A DNA stretch of 64,000 nt from JBGSIC01 sp041751875 (GCA_041751875.1 JBGSIC010000004.1:124001-188000); one strand, 5' to 3'; positions 26,975 to 36,463 are shown, counted from the stretch's first letter. Program-made: numbers and translations. The notes: generated by a model from the letters alone, not told the origin.

Positions 26975-29260
26975 ATGCCTGATACTGAAAAGAAAACTCG
27001 TGAGCGCTGGATTTTAGCCACAAATCGCCTCCCTTATTCCTGGGATTCGGACTCCCAAGAGTTCCGCTCTTCCTCGGGTGGCCTTATTTCTGCCGTCACG
27101 GCCATTCAAACAGAAGCCGAACGCGTCTGGGTAGGAGCCTTTAGCAAAGAAAGCGAGTCAATCGTCCGGTCCGGAAAGGGCTTTCCCCCTATCCCGGGCA
27201 TCGATTCGATAGTTCCGGTCTGGCTTGAGGATACACTGTACGATCGTTACTACAACGGAATGGCCAACTCAGTGCTATGGCCTCTATTTCATTACGAAGG
27301 TATCGACACCGAATTTCATGACATGGATTGGGATGCCTATGTTGCAGTCAACCGTCTCTTCGCGGAAGAAGTGGCAAAAAATGCTCGCCCAGGTGACCTG
27401 GTTTGGGTGCACGATTTTCACCTATTTCTCCTTCCTCAGTTTCTTAAGGAGCTCAACCCGGACTTGCGCGTAGGCTTCTTTCTCCATATTCCCTTTCCGA
27501 GTTCGGAAATTTTCCGTGAATTGCCCGTAAGAGAGGAACTACTCAAGGCACTTCTGCACGCGGATTTGGTAGGTTTTCACGATTACTCTTACCTTCGTCA
27601 TTTTTGTTCCACTATCCAAGCAGTTTTGGGAATTACTTCCAGCACCCTAACCGTTTCATTCAAGGGACATGAAGTTAAGTTGGGGGTTTTCCCAGTTGGT
27701 ATTGATACCCCCGGTTTCAAGGAACTGGCCGCAGGACCGGAAGTGGAAAACCGGGTTCGTGAACTTCGCGCTCACATCACGACGCCCCAGCTACTTCTGG
27801 GAGTCGATCGACTCGACTACATTAAAGGAATTGATCTGAAGCTTCAGGCGTTCTCAGAATTTCTCACTCGCTATCCTGAGGCCCGGGGTCAGGTGAGCCT
27901 GCTCCAAATTGCCGTTCCCACTCGCACGGACGTCGTACGGTACCGCAAGTTGCGCAACCATATTGAACAGCTCGTGGGGAAAATTAACGGCACCTTTGGG
28001 AGGCCGGGATATACCCCTGTCAATTATATGTATTCTACGCTGCCCAAGACGGATCTCATCGCGCTCTACCGAATGGCGCAAGCGCTCTTGATCACCAGCA
28101 AACGAGATGGCATGAATCTCGTTGCGCTAGAGTATCTCGCCTCCCAAGACCCCAACAATCCGGGCAGTGTTCTTTTGAGCGAGTTTACAGGAGCTGTCTC
28201 GACTTTGAGTGATGCCATTACCATTAATCCATGGGATCTCTCATCGGTTGCCGAGAACATTCGACTTGCCCTGGACAAATCGTCAGGAGATCGCATCTTT
28301 GGCTACGCCCGAATGATGGAATATTTAGATAAGTACACCGCCACCGAATGGGCGCGCGTTTTCATGAAAGTCCTTCGCGAGGGCGGAGCAAAACCGCTTC
28401 GGCCAGCGCGAACTCTGCCGGATGGAGTTTACTCTGACATTTCGAAGGACTGGGCCGAGCGACTGCGCGAAGAACCTCTGACTCTTCTGCTAGATTTTGA
28501 CGGGACACTGGTTCCCCTCGAAAACCACCACGATCAGGTGCGTCTTCCCGATTCCACTCGAGAGTTGGTGGGACGCTTAGCTGCACTCGATGAAGTGGAA
28601 GTGGTGGTGCTGAGCGGACGCCCAAAGGAATTTTTAGAAGAACAGCTAGCTGACCTGGATGTTTATATCGCCGCGGAACATGGGGCGCAGTTTCGAGACA
28701 AAACAACAGGTAAGTGGGAAACCTTTGTCCGGACAGATTACAAACGATGGTACAAAGCGGCCCTCAATGTCATTGAGGACTACTACCGGCGCGTACCGGG
28801 CAGCATGGTAGAGAAGAAAAACTTCGGCGTCTGTTTCCACTATCGATTGTCTCCGAAAGAGTTTGCCTCCTATCAAGTGAAAAAGCTCATCATGGATTTA
28901 GAAGAACTTCTTACCAACATGCCGGTTTCAGTTTTGTCTGGTCATTGCGTGGTCGAAGTTCGAGCTGTGGAGGCAAATAAGGGAGCCTTTGCCCGTTGGT
29001 TCCTCGACCACCATCCCGGCTCCTTGGCTGTAGCAATAGGGGACGATGTGACAGATGAAGAGATGTTCGCGGCGCTACCGCCGCAAAGCATGAGCATTCG
29101 CGTGGGCAACGTCCACACGCTAGCGCGCCATCGGTTGGATAACCAGAACGAAGTCGTGCCTTTCTTCCAGCGCCTGCTAGATTCTCGGAGTGGCGATCCG
29201 ACTCCCCATTCGGGTCTAGATAGATCTGATCATACGCGCGCGTTCTCGGCCCCCATGTAA
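26975..29260 (+). CDS. Bifunctional trehalose-6-phosphate synthase/phosphatase
   Basis: A 761-residue fusion. Residues about 10-470 are a GT20 glycosyltransferase (OtsA) joining UDP-glucose and glucose-6-phosphate: RWILATNRLPY, SGGLISAV, WVHDFHLFLLPQFL, GFFLHIPFPSSEIFR, LGVDRLDYIKGI and TSKRDGMNLVALEY are visible. Residues about 485-740 are a HAD-type trehalose phosphatase (OtsB): LLLDFDGTLVPLE with the nucleophile Asp and acid/base Asp, VVLSGRP, and AIGDDVTDEEMF. I chose the ATG at 26975 because homology begins directly after it; an upstream frame adds an Arg-rich tail. One polypeptide therefore makes trehalose in two steps. Trehalose protects against osmotic and drying stress. Confidence 0.94.
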   Translation: MPDTEKKTRERWILATNRLPYSWDSDSQEFRSSSGGLISAVTAIQTEAERVWVGAFSKESESIVRSGKGFPPIPGIDSIVPVWLEDTLYDRYYNGMANSVLWPLFHYEGIDTEFHDMDWDAYVAVNRLFAEEVAKNARPGDLVWVHDFHLFLLPQFLKELNPDLRVGFFLHIPFPSSEIFRELPVREELLKALLHADLVGFHDYSYLRHFCSTIQAVLGITSSTLTVSFKGHEVKLGVFPVGIDTPGFKELAAGPEVENRVRELRAHITTPQLLLGVDRLDYIKGIDLKLQAFSEFLTRYPEARGQVSLLQIAVPTRTDVVRYRKLRNHIEQLVGKINGTFGRPGYTPVNYMYSTLPKTDLIALYRMAQALLITSKRDGMNLVALEYLASQDPNNPGSVLLSEFTGAVSTLSDAITINPWDLSSVAENIRLALDKSSGDRIFGYARMMEYLDKYTATEWARVFMKVLREGGAKPLRPARTLPDGVYSDISKDWAERLREEPLTLLLDFDGTLVPLENHHDQVRLPDSTRELVGRLAALDEVEVVVLSGRPKEFLEEQLADLDVYIAAEHGAQFRDKTTGKWETFVRTDYKRWYKAALNVIEDYYRRVPGSMVEKKNFGVCFHYRLSPKEFASYQVKKLIMDLEELLTNMPVSVLSGHCVVEVRAVEANKGAFARWFLDHHPGSLAVAIGDDVTDEEMFAALPPQSMSIRVGNVHTLARHRLDNQNEVVPFFQRLLDSRSGDPTPHSGLDRSDHTRAFSAPM

Positions 29261-29367
29261 GTTCATACCCTGCTTCCTTTTTGAATCACACCTACTCAAA
29301 GGAGACAGGTTTTTGCGACCCTCAAGCGCTAAAATGATTGGCATTTAATTTGCTCCTGTAACCTCTC

Positions 29368-29748
29368 ATGAAAACGAGCCAACAAGTTAAAGACAGTTTT
29401 CTCCACCTCGTTCATTCCCTGGATCCCCGCACGAGCGAGGAGTGGGAAAAACTTCGTGTTTTCCTATGCGAAGTGCAAGATGGCTGCACACATTTTCTTG
29501 AGATGACCAGCACCAAATCGGGAGCGTGGGCGACCCAGCTCAAAGAAGAGCTTTTGGTGGAATTGGAAAACGGTCCCAAGGACTTCCTGGGGGCCCTTGA
29601 AGAAGCGATCGAAATTCATTGCGCCCACACTCACTCAAGACTGTCGCCTACTCTTATCGACGAAGAAGTCCTTGAGCATATTCGCAGCCTCCAGAAGGTT
29701 TGCTTGGCGCGCCAAACACTCTACTCGGTGGCGGAAGATGGACGGTAA
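29368..29748 (+). CDS. Small protein of unknown function
   Basis: A 126-residue, mostly helical and acidic cytoplasmic protein with several Cys and His (CEVQDGCTHFLEM, EIHCAHTHSRLS, QKVCLARQ). No domain recognised. It follows the trehalose gene after 107 bases on the same strand and ends before a hairpin near 29879. Codon use looks ordinary, which supports a real gene; the ribosome site is poor. Confidence 0.55.
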   Translation: MKTSQQVKDSFLHLVHSLDPRTSEEWEKLRVFLCEVQDGCTHFLEMTSTKSGAWATQLKEELLVELENGPKDFLGALEEAIEIHCAHTHSRLSPTLIDEEVLEHIRSLQKVCLARQTLYSVAEDGR

Positions 29749-29878
29749 GAAACCTATTCAGCCCATTCACCCCGAACCCCCTCCTAGCGAGGAGTGTTCA
29801 CAATTTCATTTTTGAGGACGTCGGAGAGCCTGTTCTTTCGAACGCGCCTAGAACGGGTACTCAGCCAACGCCTGCAAA

Positions 29879-29926
29879 CAGAGACAGAGGAATGTGTAAC
29901 CACCAGGTTCCATTCCTCTGTTTCTG
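29879..29926. terminator. Long hairpin between convergent genes
   Basis: CAGAGACAGAGGAATG (29879-29894) pairs with CATTCCTCTGTTTCTG (29911-29926) with one mismatch, and AACC/GGTT extends the stem inside the loop. It lies between the ends of the genes at 29748 (+) and 29945 (-). No T-tract follows, so termination would be imperfect; it may mainly protect the RNA ends. Confidence 0.5.
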
Positions 29927-29944
29927 CTTAAGATGTAAGAAAAA

Positions 29945-30436
29945 CTACATCCCTGACGCACGACGAGGTTCCTCGATTGCAAAGTACCCATAACCCGCTT
30001 TCGATTGAACAAATCGCTCGGCCATTGTTCGCAATTCATCGCGGTCGAAAGCCATTCGCAGAAGACGGAAGCCTTTTTTCTCTTCTTCCAGGGCGTGATG
30101 CTCAATATTTCTGCGGAGAGACTCAAAGCGCCCTTTCCATTCCTTGCTTTTTTCATCAACTACGGCCAACTCGTCGAAGGAGCGGCGAATATTTTCACAG
30201 TCTTTCTCAAAATCGGCGGCTGCCGTTTTCGTCTCTTCCCTCTTTTTGAGAAGCGGGTGCAAAACCCGTTCTTCCACCTCTGCGTGTCTTAGGACTTCAC
30301 TGCGTAGTAGTTTGAATCCTTTTTTTAGCTGGGTTGTCTCCTCACCGTTTTGAATTTGGTCGATAATCTCTCGAACACGCTTGTGATCTTCTTTAATCAG
30401 ATGAAAAATATCCTCTTTACAGTTACGTTCGCGCAT
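29945..30436 (-). CDS. Hemerythrin HHE-domain protein
   Basis: A 163-residue four-helix-bundle protein starting at the ATG at 30436, six bases after AGGAGG. Iron-ligand motifs are present in order: HLIKEDHKRV (about 10-19), LRHAEVEERVLHPLL with the HxxxE pattern (about 53-67), and HHALEEEKKGF (about 114-124). HHE proteins bind a di-iron centre and sense or buffer oxygen or nitric oxide. The gene is on the same strand as the rhodanese gene 200 bases upstream. The role in this organism is not shown by context. Confidence 0.88.
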   Translation of the reverse strand: MRERNCKEDIFHLIKEDHKRVREIIDQIQNGEETTQLKKGFKLLRSEVLRHAEVEERVLHPLLKKREETKTAAADFEKDCENIRRSFDELAVVDEKSKEWKGRFESLRRNIEHHALEEEKKGFRLLRMAFDRDELRTMAERFVQSKAGYGYFAIEEPRRASGM

Positions 30437-30636
30437 TTTTTCCTCCTGAGTTCGATAGCCGCACTTCAATCACTTTTTTTACGTCTGGAAATCATCCGGT
30501 GCATATTTCATGCCGCCAGCCTCTTCCGCCTTTGAAATCCTTACCAGGGTTGAAAAGACGTAAAGGCGCCAACCTAATCATGCGCAGGGGGAAGGCGACT
30601 TATCTGTCTCCAAATTCCTACATTACCGTTCCGTCA

Positions 30637-30975
30637 TCAAAAGCTAAGACTCGGGCTTCCTTTTGTCGCCTGCTTCCATCCCTCTTTACCAAACCGGTAG
30701 TCATACACGTTGGTATATCCGAGGTCCTCAAGCTTTCGGGCTGCTTTCGCCGAAGCTTCACAGCGTTCATCTTTGCAGTACACAACGACAGGATGCTGTT
30801 TCTCTGGCACTTTTTTGAGGATATTTTTTTCGAAGTCCTCATCGAGAGGAACATTCTCCGCTTTAGGCAGATGAAACTGCGCGAAAGATTCGCTACTCAG
30901 AACATCAATAATCTTCACCGGTCGATCCGAATCCATTTGATGTTGAAGCTCAATAGTCGAGATTTGCTGCACCAT
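30637..30975 (-). CDS. Single-domain rhodanese-like sulfurtransferase
   Basis: A 112-residue protein starting at ATG 30975, which has AGGAGG six bases upstream; the longer frame has no such site. It is one rhodanese domain: KIIDVLSSESFAQFHLPKAENVPL is the CH2A-like start, and the active-site loop is VVYCKDERCEASAKAA with the catalytic Cys directly after VVY. No signal peptide, so cytoplasmic. It would transfer sulfur from thiosulfate or a persulfide to an acceptor. Next to a hemerythrin gene, a redox or sulfide-stress context is plausible. Confidence 0.88.
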   Translation of the reverse strand: MVQQISTIELQHQMDSDRPVKIIDVLSSESFAQFHLPKAENVPLDEDFEKNILKKVPEKQHPVVVYCKDERCEASAKAARKLEDLGYTNVYDYRFGKEGWKQATKGSPSLSF

Positions 30976-31202
30976 AACTTCCTCCTGTGACTTTTCGAGG
31001 AGTGAGTTTGCAACTTGCGTACCATGCAACGAAAAATAAAGTGTTAAAGCACGCTTAGAACCCTTTAAAGCTCCGTTCTTGCTTGCGCATTATCGGCATC
31101 TTTTCTAAACTATCTTCTGTTGTTGACCGATGAATTCGCTTCTTGGTTTACCTGAGCCACTTATCCACTAAATAAAACCATGATTGGACTCACTGCATCA
31201 AT

Positions 31203-32780
31203 ATGAATTCTACAATGAAACAGGACCTTTCCGCTGGTATTGTCGTTTTTGTCGTTGCCTTGCCTCTGTGTCTTGGCATCGCGCTTGCCTCCGGTGCCCC
31301 TCTTGCCTCGGGTTTGATCGCCGGCGTAGTTGGCGGACTCTTGGTGGCTTGGCTTTCGGGCTCTGAACTTAGCGTTAGCGGTCCTGCGGCTGGTCTAACC
31401 ATGGTCGTGGCCGGGGCAATTGCGCAACTGGGTACCTTCGAACGTGTGCTTGGAGCCATTTTCCTATCCGGGGTTTTCCAGCTCATTTTTGGATTTATTC
31501 AGTCAGGCAGTCTCAGCGGCTTTTTTCCCAACGCTGTTATTAAAGGCATGCTCGCCGCCATCGGCATCGTGATTATTCTTAAGCAAATTCCTCACGCGCT
31601 GGGTCGAGACACCGACTACGAAGGTGATCTGAGTTTTTGGCAGTTCACAGACAAGGAAAATACTTTTACCGAGATAGTTCACAGCATCGCGAGCTTTAGC
31701 CCTCCGGTCCTTTTTGTTGCAGTCACCTCTTTGGCTTTGATGCTCCTGTGGCCACGTATTCAGAAACTTTCACCCACAATGAATTTCGTGCCTCCTTCCA
31801 TTGTCGCGGTGGTCGGCGGTACGGTGATTTCCCAAGTCATGGGGGGAATCAATTCAGCTTGGGGAATCTCCGCAGAACATTTAGTACGGCTTCCGTCGCA
31901 GGACACTTTGCAGATGCTTTTTTCAGGTACAGCCCTTCCCGGGTTGTCGCTGCTAACAGATGCTAAGGTATGGACGATGGGCCTAACCATCGCTCTGATT
32001 GGATCCATTGAAACCTTGCTCTGCTTGGAAGCGACTGACCGTTTGGATCCCAAGCGTCGGACCTCGGATCCCAACCGGGAGCTTCTGGCCCAAGGTGTGG
32101 GGAACATGGTTTGTGGAATTTTGGGCGGCCTCCCCATCACGAGCGTGGTGGTACGAAGTTCGGCAAATATCTATGCGGGGGCTCAGACGCGATGGGCCTG
32201 TTTTTTTCATGGCGTGTTTCTTTTAGGTGCGGTGCTACTTTTCCCTCGATTCTTGAATCTTATTCCGCTCGCGAGCCTAGCGGCAGTCCTCTTTGCCGTT
32301 GGGTACAAACTCGCCGATGTGAAAATTTTTAAAGACATGACTCGGCGGGGAATGGACCAACTACTTCCATTTGCCGTCACCTGTATCACCATCGTGTTTT
32401 CCGATATTCTCACGGGAGTCGCGGTGGGCGTCTTCCTAAGCCTCATCGTTATCGCGCTCACGAGTCACTTCGGAGCTATCACCATCGTCAATGAAAGTAA
32501 TGACTACCTCGTTCGCTTTTCCAAAGACGTCTCATTTGCGAATAAAATTTTTCTGCGTAAAAGCCTCGCTAAGATCCCTAACGGCGCTCACGTGACTGTG
32601 GACGGCACGCGAACTATGTTTATCGACAATGATATTTACGACATTTTGCAAGACTTCCGAGGCTCCGCAATACACCGCAAAATAACGGTCCAGCTCAGGG
32701 GTGTGCGCGGAAAACGTTTTGGGATGGGTAACCGAAGGAGAATACGAAGCCGTGGAACTTTTAAAACGGATGTTGCTTAG
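31203..32780 (+). CDS. SulP-family permease, probable bicarbonate transporter, coupled to carbonic anhydrase
   Basis: A 525-residue inner-membrane protein, a paralogue of the one at 17525. The signature LSAGIVVFVVALPLCLGIALAS starts at residue 9, with SVSGPAAGLTMVVAG and FPNAVIKGMLAAIGIVIILKQ following. The region RLDPKRRTSDPNRELLAQG and VVRSSANIYAGA is like that of SulP proteins associated with carbonic anhydrase. The C-terminal STAS domain is short (FIDNDIYDIL). The gene overlaps the start of the beta-carbonic anhydrase gene, so transported bicarbonate and CO2 are directly linked. Sulfate as substrate cannot be excluded. Confidence 0.9.
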   Translation: MNSTMKQDLSAGIVVFVVALPLCLGIALASGAPLASGLIAGVVGGLLVAWLSGSELSVSGPAAGLTMVVAGAIAQLGTFERVLGAIFLSGVFQLIFGFIQSGSLSGFFPNAVIKGMLAAIGIVIILKQIPHALGRDTDYEGDLSFWQFTDKENTFTEIVHSIASFSPPVLFVAVTSLALMLLWPRIQKLSPTMNFVPPSIVAVVGGTVISQVMGGINSAWGISAEHLVRLPSQDTLQMLFSGTALPGLSLLTDAKVWTMGLTIALIGSIETLLCLEATDRLDPKRRTSDPNRELLAQGVGNMVCGILGGLPITSVVVRSSANIYAGAQTRWACFFHGVFLLGAVLLFPRFLNLIPLASLAAVLFAVGYKLADVKIFKDMTRRGMDQLLPFAVTCITIVFSDILTGVAVGVFLSLIVIALTSHFGAITIVNESNDYLVRFSKDVSFANKIFLRKSLAKIPNGAHVTVDGTRTMFIDNDIYDILQDFRGSAIHRKITVQLRGVRGKRFGMGNRRRIRSRGTFKTDVA

Positions 32781-33375
32781 CAACCGCGCCTGGGTACAGG
32801 AAAAATTGAATGTTCGCTCGAGCTTCTTTCACAAGATGCGCCGAGGACAACGCCCCAAAGTTTTATGGATTGGGTGCGCTGACAGTCGTGTGCCGGCCGA
32901 GGAAGTGACCGGCTGTGACGCTGGCGATTTGTTCGTCCATCGCAATATCGCTAACCGCTTTTGCGAAGATGACTTAAGTGCGATGAGCGTTCTGGAGTAC
33001 GCGGTTAACGTTCTCAAGGTGGAATCAATAGTCGTTTGTGGGCACACCGGTTGTGGGGGCATGCTCGCAGCAAAAGAAGGTACTACCTTACCGATCGTTT
33101 CCCAGTGGATCGCTCCGCTCAGGCAAGCAGCGGCCAACTCACCCACCGTTTTGGATCTTACCAAATTCAATATCCTCCAGGGAGTGGAACGGTTGAGCCA
33201 AACGCCCATTGTGCAAAAGGCCTGGATGAATCGCCAGCCTTTGACGCTGACGGGATGGCTTTACGACACGGCTTCGGGACTCTTGGTAGAACTCACGCGA
33301 GAGACTTCGGCGAAAGACCACTCGGAACCTCTCGTCATTCAGGAGAATCTCTCATACCACGTGGTCGGTTCCTGA
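32752..33375 (+). CDS. Beta-class carbonic anhydrase
   Basis: About 207 residues from a GTG at 32752, with GGAG 11 bases upstream; ATG at 32770 is another possible start. Both overlap the SulP 3' end. Zinc ligands and the Asp-Arg dyad are in WIGCADSRVPAEE, and the second pair in VVCGHTGCGGM. FVHRNIANRF is the usual block between them. The enzyme interconverts CO2 and bicarbonate in the cytoplasm. Overlap with the SulP gene suggests a single unit for carbon or pH homeostasis. Confidence 0.93.
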   Translation: MELLKRMLLSNRAWVQEKLNVRSSFFHKMRRGQRPKVLWIGCADSRVPAEEVTGCDAGDLFVHRNIANRFCEDDLSAMSVLEYAVNVLKVESIVVCGHTGCGGMLAAKEGTTLPIVSQWIAPLRQAAANSPTVLDLTKFNILQGVERLSQTPIVQKAWMNRQPLTLTGWLYDTASGLLVELTRETSAKDHSEPLVIQENLSYHVVGS

Positions 33376-33414
33376 CCGGACAAGACTCTATTTTTTTTAT
33401 TTTGTTCCGCCATC

Positions 33415-33423
33415 TGCTATAGT
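33415..33423 (+). promoter_or_regulatory. Extended -10 promoter
   Basis: TGCTATAGT is an extended -10 element (TGn plus TATAGT) preceded by a T-rich tract. It lies 52 bases before the permease start at 33476. No good -35 is present, as expected for extended -10 promoters. A near copy is at 42193-42201. Confidence 0.5.
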
Positions 33424-33475
33424 CCTCCCCAACGCGATTAAGTTTTCAGCTCAATTCGCTTGAAAAGGACTTTTC

Positions 33476-34555
33476 ATGACGACCAGTTCCTCGCCCCCAT
33501 CGCTTACCCCTCACGAACGACTTCATTACCGAAACTTTATCCTTGTCGCCCTCTGCGGGGTTTTCCTCTATTTGATAATGGATTTCGTAGCCCCCCTCGT
33601 TCTGGGAGCGGTGTTTGCCATTGTCATGTTCCCGCTGTTTAGACGTTTTATGTCTTTCGGCATGAAAAGAACGCTCGCGGGCTTGCTCGTTACCTTTATC
33701 TTCGGCGTAGCTTTTCTTATTCCAGTTGGCGGGCTGATCTTCGCAGGTGCTGATGCTGGCGTAGACGAGATGGAGATATTACGTGAGAAGCTAAAGGGTG
33801 CGGAAAACGAATCTGCCGGGGAACTCATCAATCGCCTTGGTTTGAATCATTTAATGAACCAAATCGATAAATACCTCCCAGGCGATAGAGCCGACTTTTT
33901 CCGGATGGTAAAGCAAGGCGCGGCGACTACCGCTAGGGTATTGGCCAATGTCCTTAAGAAACTCCTTACCCAGATACCCAACGTGATGATTGCTTCGATG
34001 GTCATTATCTTTGCGGTTTACTATTTCCTCGTGGACGGCGAACGAATTGCTAAGTGGCTGGCAAACCATTCTCTGATGACAAAGCGAAATACCACCAATT
34101 TATTTGAAACGATTCAAGGGGCCTGCCGCTCCGCTATCTTAGCGTCCGTTCTCACCGGGCTTTTGCAGACAGCCATCATGGCGATCGGTTGCATCATTAC
34201 CGGCGTACCAAACCTGCTGCTCGTCCTACTTTTTACCTTTATCACCTCTTTTCTGCCGATGTTGGGAACCATGCCTGTGACGGCGGTCATTTTGCTCTAT
34301 TTTGCCGTGCAATCGGCCTGGACAAAGTTGTTTGTGTTTCTCGGTATTGCGGTCATTATCGGCCTTTCGGATAACTTCGCGCGCCCTTTCTTTATTGGGC
34401 GAGGAACGGAAATTCACCCGCTTCTTGCCTTCGTGTTTACTTTTGGCGCCGTTGCCACCATCGGTTTTTATGGTTTGTTCATCGGACCGGTAGCGGCCGG
34501 CACTTTCGTGGGCCTTGTTTCAGTGATCGATAAAGGAAAGAAAATCGAAAGCTGA
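33476..34555 (+). CDS. AI-2E family (PerM/YdiK-like) transporter
   Basis: A 359-residue inner-membrane protein with about eight membrane helices and a large polar loop (about 85-150). Family blocks include FLYLIMDFVAPLVLGAVFA near the N-terminus, the QIPNVMIASMVIIFAVYYFLVDGER segment and LPMLGTMPVTAVIL, SDNFARPFFIGRGTEIHPLLAF near the C-terminus. The family includes proteins described as autoinducer-2 exporters and as sodium/proton antiporters, so the substrate is open. The gene has its own promoter candidate and is downstream of the carbonic anhydrase. Confidence 0.9.
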   Translation: MTTSSSPPSLTPHERLHYRNFILVALCGVFLYLIMDFVAPLVLGAVFAIVMFPLFRRFMSFGMKRTLAGLLVTFIFGVAFLIPVGGLIFAGADAGVDEMEILREKLKGAENESAGELINRLGLNHLMNQIDKYLPGDRADFFRMVKQGAATTARVLANVLKKLLTQIPNVMIASMVIIFAVYYFLVDGERIAKWLANHSLMTKRNTTNLFETIQGACRSAILASVLTGLLQTAIMAIGCIITGVPNLLLVLLFTFITSFLPMLGTMPVTAVILLYFAVQSAWTKLFVFLGIAVIIGLSDNFARPFFIGRGTEIHPLLAFVFTFGAVATIGFYGLFIGPVAAGTFVGLVSVIDKGKKIES

Positions 34556-34761
34556 TTGGGTTTTGAGAGAGTTTGAATCTTATTAGAGACACCTTGTATC
34601 TGCGTAAGTGCCTAAAACTGCATCGCTAAAGGCCAATAAGGTGGCACCGCCCTTGCACTATCCCTAGCTAAACCGAGAACTGGCTTGTTTATTCCGGGGC
34701 GAAGATGGTAAATGCCAAAGCCCAGCTAGTCTCACTAAAGCAGAATTGTTGAGGAGATCAC

Positions 34762-35373
34762 ATGTTGAAAAAATTAGGGTTATCAGTAGGAGTCGCCATT
34801 ACGACTTTGAGTTTTCTTTTGCCGACAACGGCGGTTGCCGCGGAATCGGAGTATGACGATCGCAACAGCTCCAGCGCCAGCTTTGGCGTGCAGGGCGGTA
34901 TCAATACGATGAGTGCGGACGTCACGGGCACGAGCAGTGATGACATGGGGTTCTTGGTAGGCCTCACTTACGACGCTCCCATTCTTGGTCCCCTGTCCAT
35001 TCAGCCGGAATTGAACCTCAACCGTGTAGGCGCTAACAGTGACTCGCTTAGCGTAGCAGGGGTCACGCGCTTTACTTACCTCGAAGTACCTCTCCTTCTC
35101 AAAGCGCTTATTCGCCTAGGTGGAGTGGGCGTTCATGCGGTAGCCGGTCCCAAGATCGCGTTCTTGCTGGATACCGATGGTCCTGCCGTCGACTTCGATC
35201 GTGAAGATTTTGAAGTTGGCTTGTACCTTGGTGCGGGCCTGAGTTTTGCGATAAGCGATACTTCTGACCTTTCCCTCACTGGTCGTTACGCGTTCGGTCT
35301 TACCGACATCGATGCTTCTGACAAAGAGTGGAAATTCAGTGGCTTTCAACTTCTCGCCGGATTGTCCTTCTAA
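34762..35373 (+). CDS. Outer-membrane beta-barrel protein (PorT/OmpW-size)
   Basis: A 203-residue protein. Signal peptide to about residue 26 (TTAVAA). The mature part alternates polar and hydrophobic residues and ends in the aromatic GLSF typical of outer-membrane proteins assembled by BamA. It resembles the PF13568-type small barrels (EVPLLLKALIRLGGVGVHAVAGPKIA). The ribosome site GAGGAG is clear. Function unknown; a structural or small porin role is likely. Confidence 0.85.
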   Translation: MLKKLGLSVGVAITTLSFLLPTTAVAAESEYDDRNSSSASFGVQGGINTMSADVTGTSSDDMGFLVGLTYDAPILGPLSIQPELNLNRVGANSDSLSVAGVTRFTYLEVPLLLKALIRLGGVGVHAVAGPKIAFLLDTDGPAVDFDREDFEVGLYLGAGLSFAISDTSDLSLTGRYAFGLTDIDASDKEWKFSGFQLLAGLSF

Positions 35374-35437
35374 AAAGGACACCGCCGGTGAGTGGAAAGT
35401 TTAACTTTTCACATACCGTTTGAGATGGATATGCGGC

Positions 35438-36448
35438 ATGCGACGACTCATCACTTCACTTATCTTAGTCATGAGTTTGTCGTATGCCTGCGTTTCCTAT
35501 GCAGGCTCTCACTCGGTCGCCCCATTCGCAGGATATAACCCCACCTATAAAATATTCTTTGGGGCTGGCTACTTCTACAAGACCGACTACGTCGATCTAG
35601 ACGTAGAAGCCGTTTTCACAACCGCTAAAGCGTATCAGTTCGTTACTCGCCTCAAATGGCGACCCGCCGAGAAGTATCGTTGGTTTGCGGTAATCAATTC
35701 CAAACTGGGATTTGATCCCTACTATGGTGAAGGCTCGGCTACAGAGAAGCCCGACCTCGTAGACATCTTCGGTAAGCAGTATCAACTGGAAATGGGGTTC
35801 GATTACTCGCTCACTAAGCACACCTCGTGGGGCATTTTTGGAGAGACCCGCATCCGAATTGAAGATCATGTCACCGGAAATCCAGGAGTGCGGTATTTCC
35901 CGGATGAAACAACGGGTGTGTTCGGCGTTTCGTTGCGTTTTAATTACTTAGACGAAGAGAGAAACCCGGCCAACGGATTTCAGAATGCTTGGCGCCTGCA
36001 AGTCGCACCTAATCTCCTTAACTCAAACCCTGATAGCTGGTTTGCCCAGCTGCAGTCCGAATTTTCCGCTTATTTGGAGATCATCTCGAGAGTGATTTTA
36101 GCGGCGAATGTGGAGGGCGCTGTCTCGGTGGGGGATCCCACTTACATGTTTCGCTACCGCTTGGGCGGCAGCTCGAAGTTGCGTGGTTTTCATGAAAACC
36201 GTTTCCGAGGAAAACACTATTATCTCGGGCAAGCTGAACTACGCTTTCCCATTTATGGCATATTTGACGGCGGCTTCTTCGCGGGCGCTGGCGCGGCCGG
36301 CGATGACAAAATCGGACCCATGCGGTTCGCTTACGGAGTCGGGCTAAGGGTAGGAATTCCCCCCGATAAGGTCCAGAAGGTTCGCGTTGATTTAGGATTC
36401 GCCAAGGACCAGTGGGGCGTCTTTGTCGATTTTGGCCACGCCTTCTAG
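35438..36448 (+). CDS. BamA/TamA-type outer-membrane barrel without POTRA domains
   Basis: A 336-residue exported protein starting at ATG 35438 (MRRLITSLIL), with a signal peptide cleaved near SYAG. The barrel shows Omp85-family hallmarks: the GSSKLRGFHENRFRG stretch with the conserved LRGF motif of strand/loop 6, YLGQAELRFPI, and a terminal FGHAF. Normal BamA or TamA proteins carry several POTRA domains before the barrel; none is present here, so it is a short form like the surface-antigen (D15) domain proteins. It follows the small barrel gene by 46 bases and is likely co-transcribed. Substrate unknown. Confidence 0.85.
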   Translation: MRRLITSLILVMSLSYACVSYAGSHSVAPFAGYNPTYKIFFGAGYFYKTDYVDLDVEAVFTTAKAYQFVTRLKWRPAEKYRWFAVINSKLGFDPYYGEGSATEKPDLVDIFGKQYQLEMGFDYSLTKHTSWGIFGETRIRIEDHVTGNPGVRYFPDETTGVFGVSLRFNYLDEERNPANGFQNAWRLQVAPNLLNSNPDSWFAQLQSEFSAYLEIISRVILAANVEGAVSVGDPTYMFRYRLGGSSKLRGFHENRFRGKHYYLGQAELRFPIYGIFDGGFFAGAGAAGDDKIGPMRFAYGVGLRVGIPPDKVQKVRVDLGFAKDQWGVFVDFGHAF

Positions 36449-36463
36449 CACCCAGTCCAAAGG

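Noticed and set aside
33361..33400. Possible terminator after the carbonic anhydrase gene
   Set aside because: Only 4-base pairings (GGTC/GACC) precede the T-tract, and the T-tract is better explained as promoter-upstream sequence.
35364..35412. Terminator after the small barrel gene
   Set aside because: Several short hairpins occur here but none has a T-tract, and the next gene begins 26 bases later.
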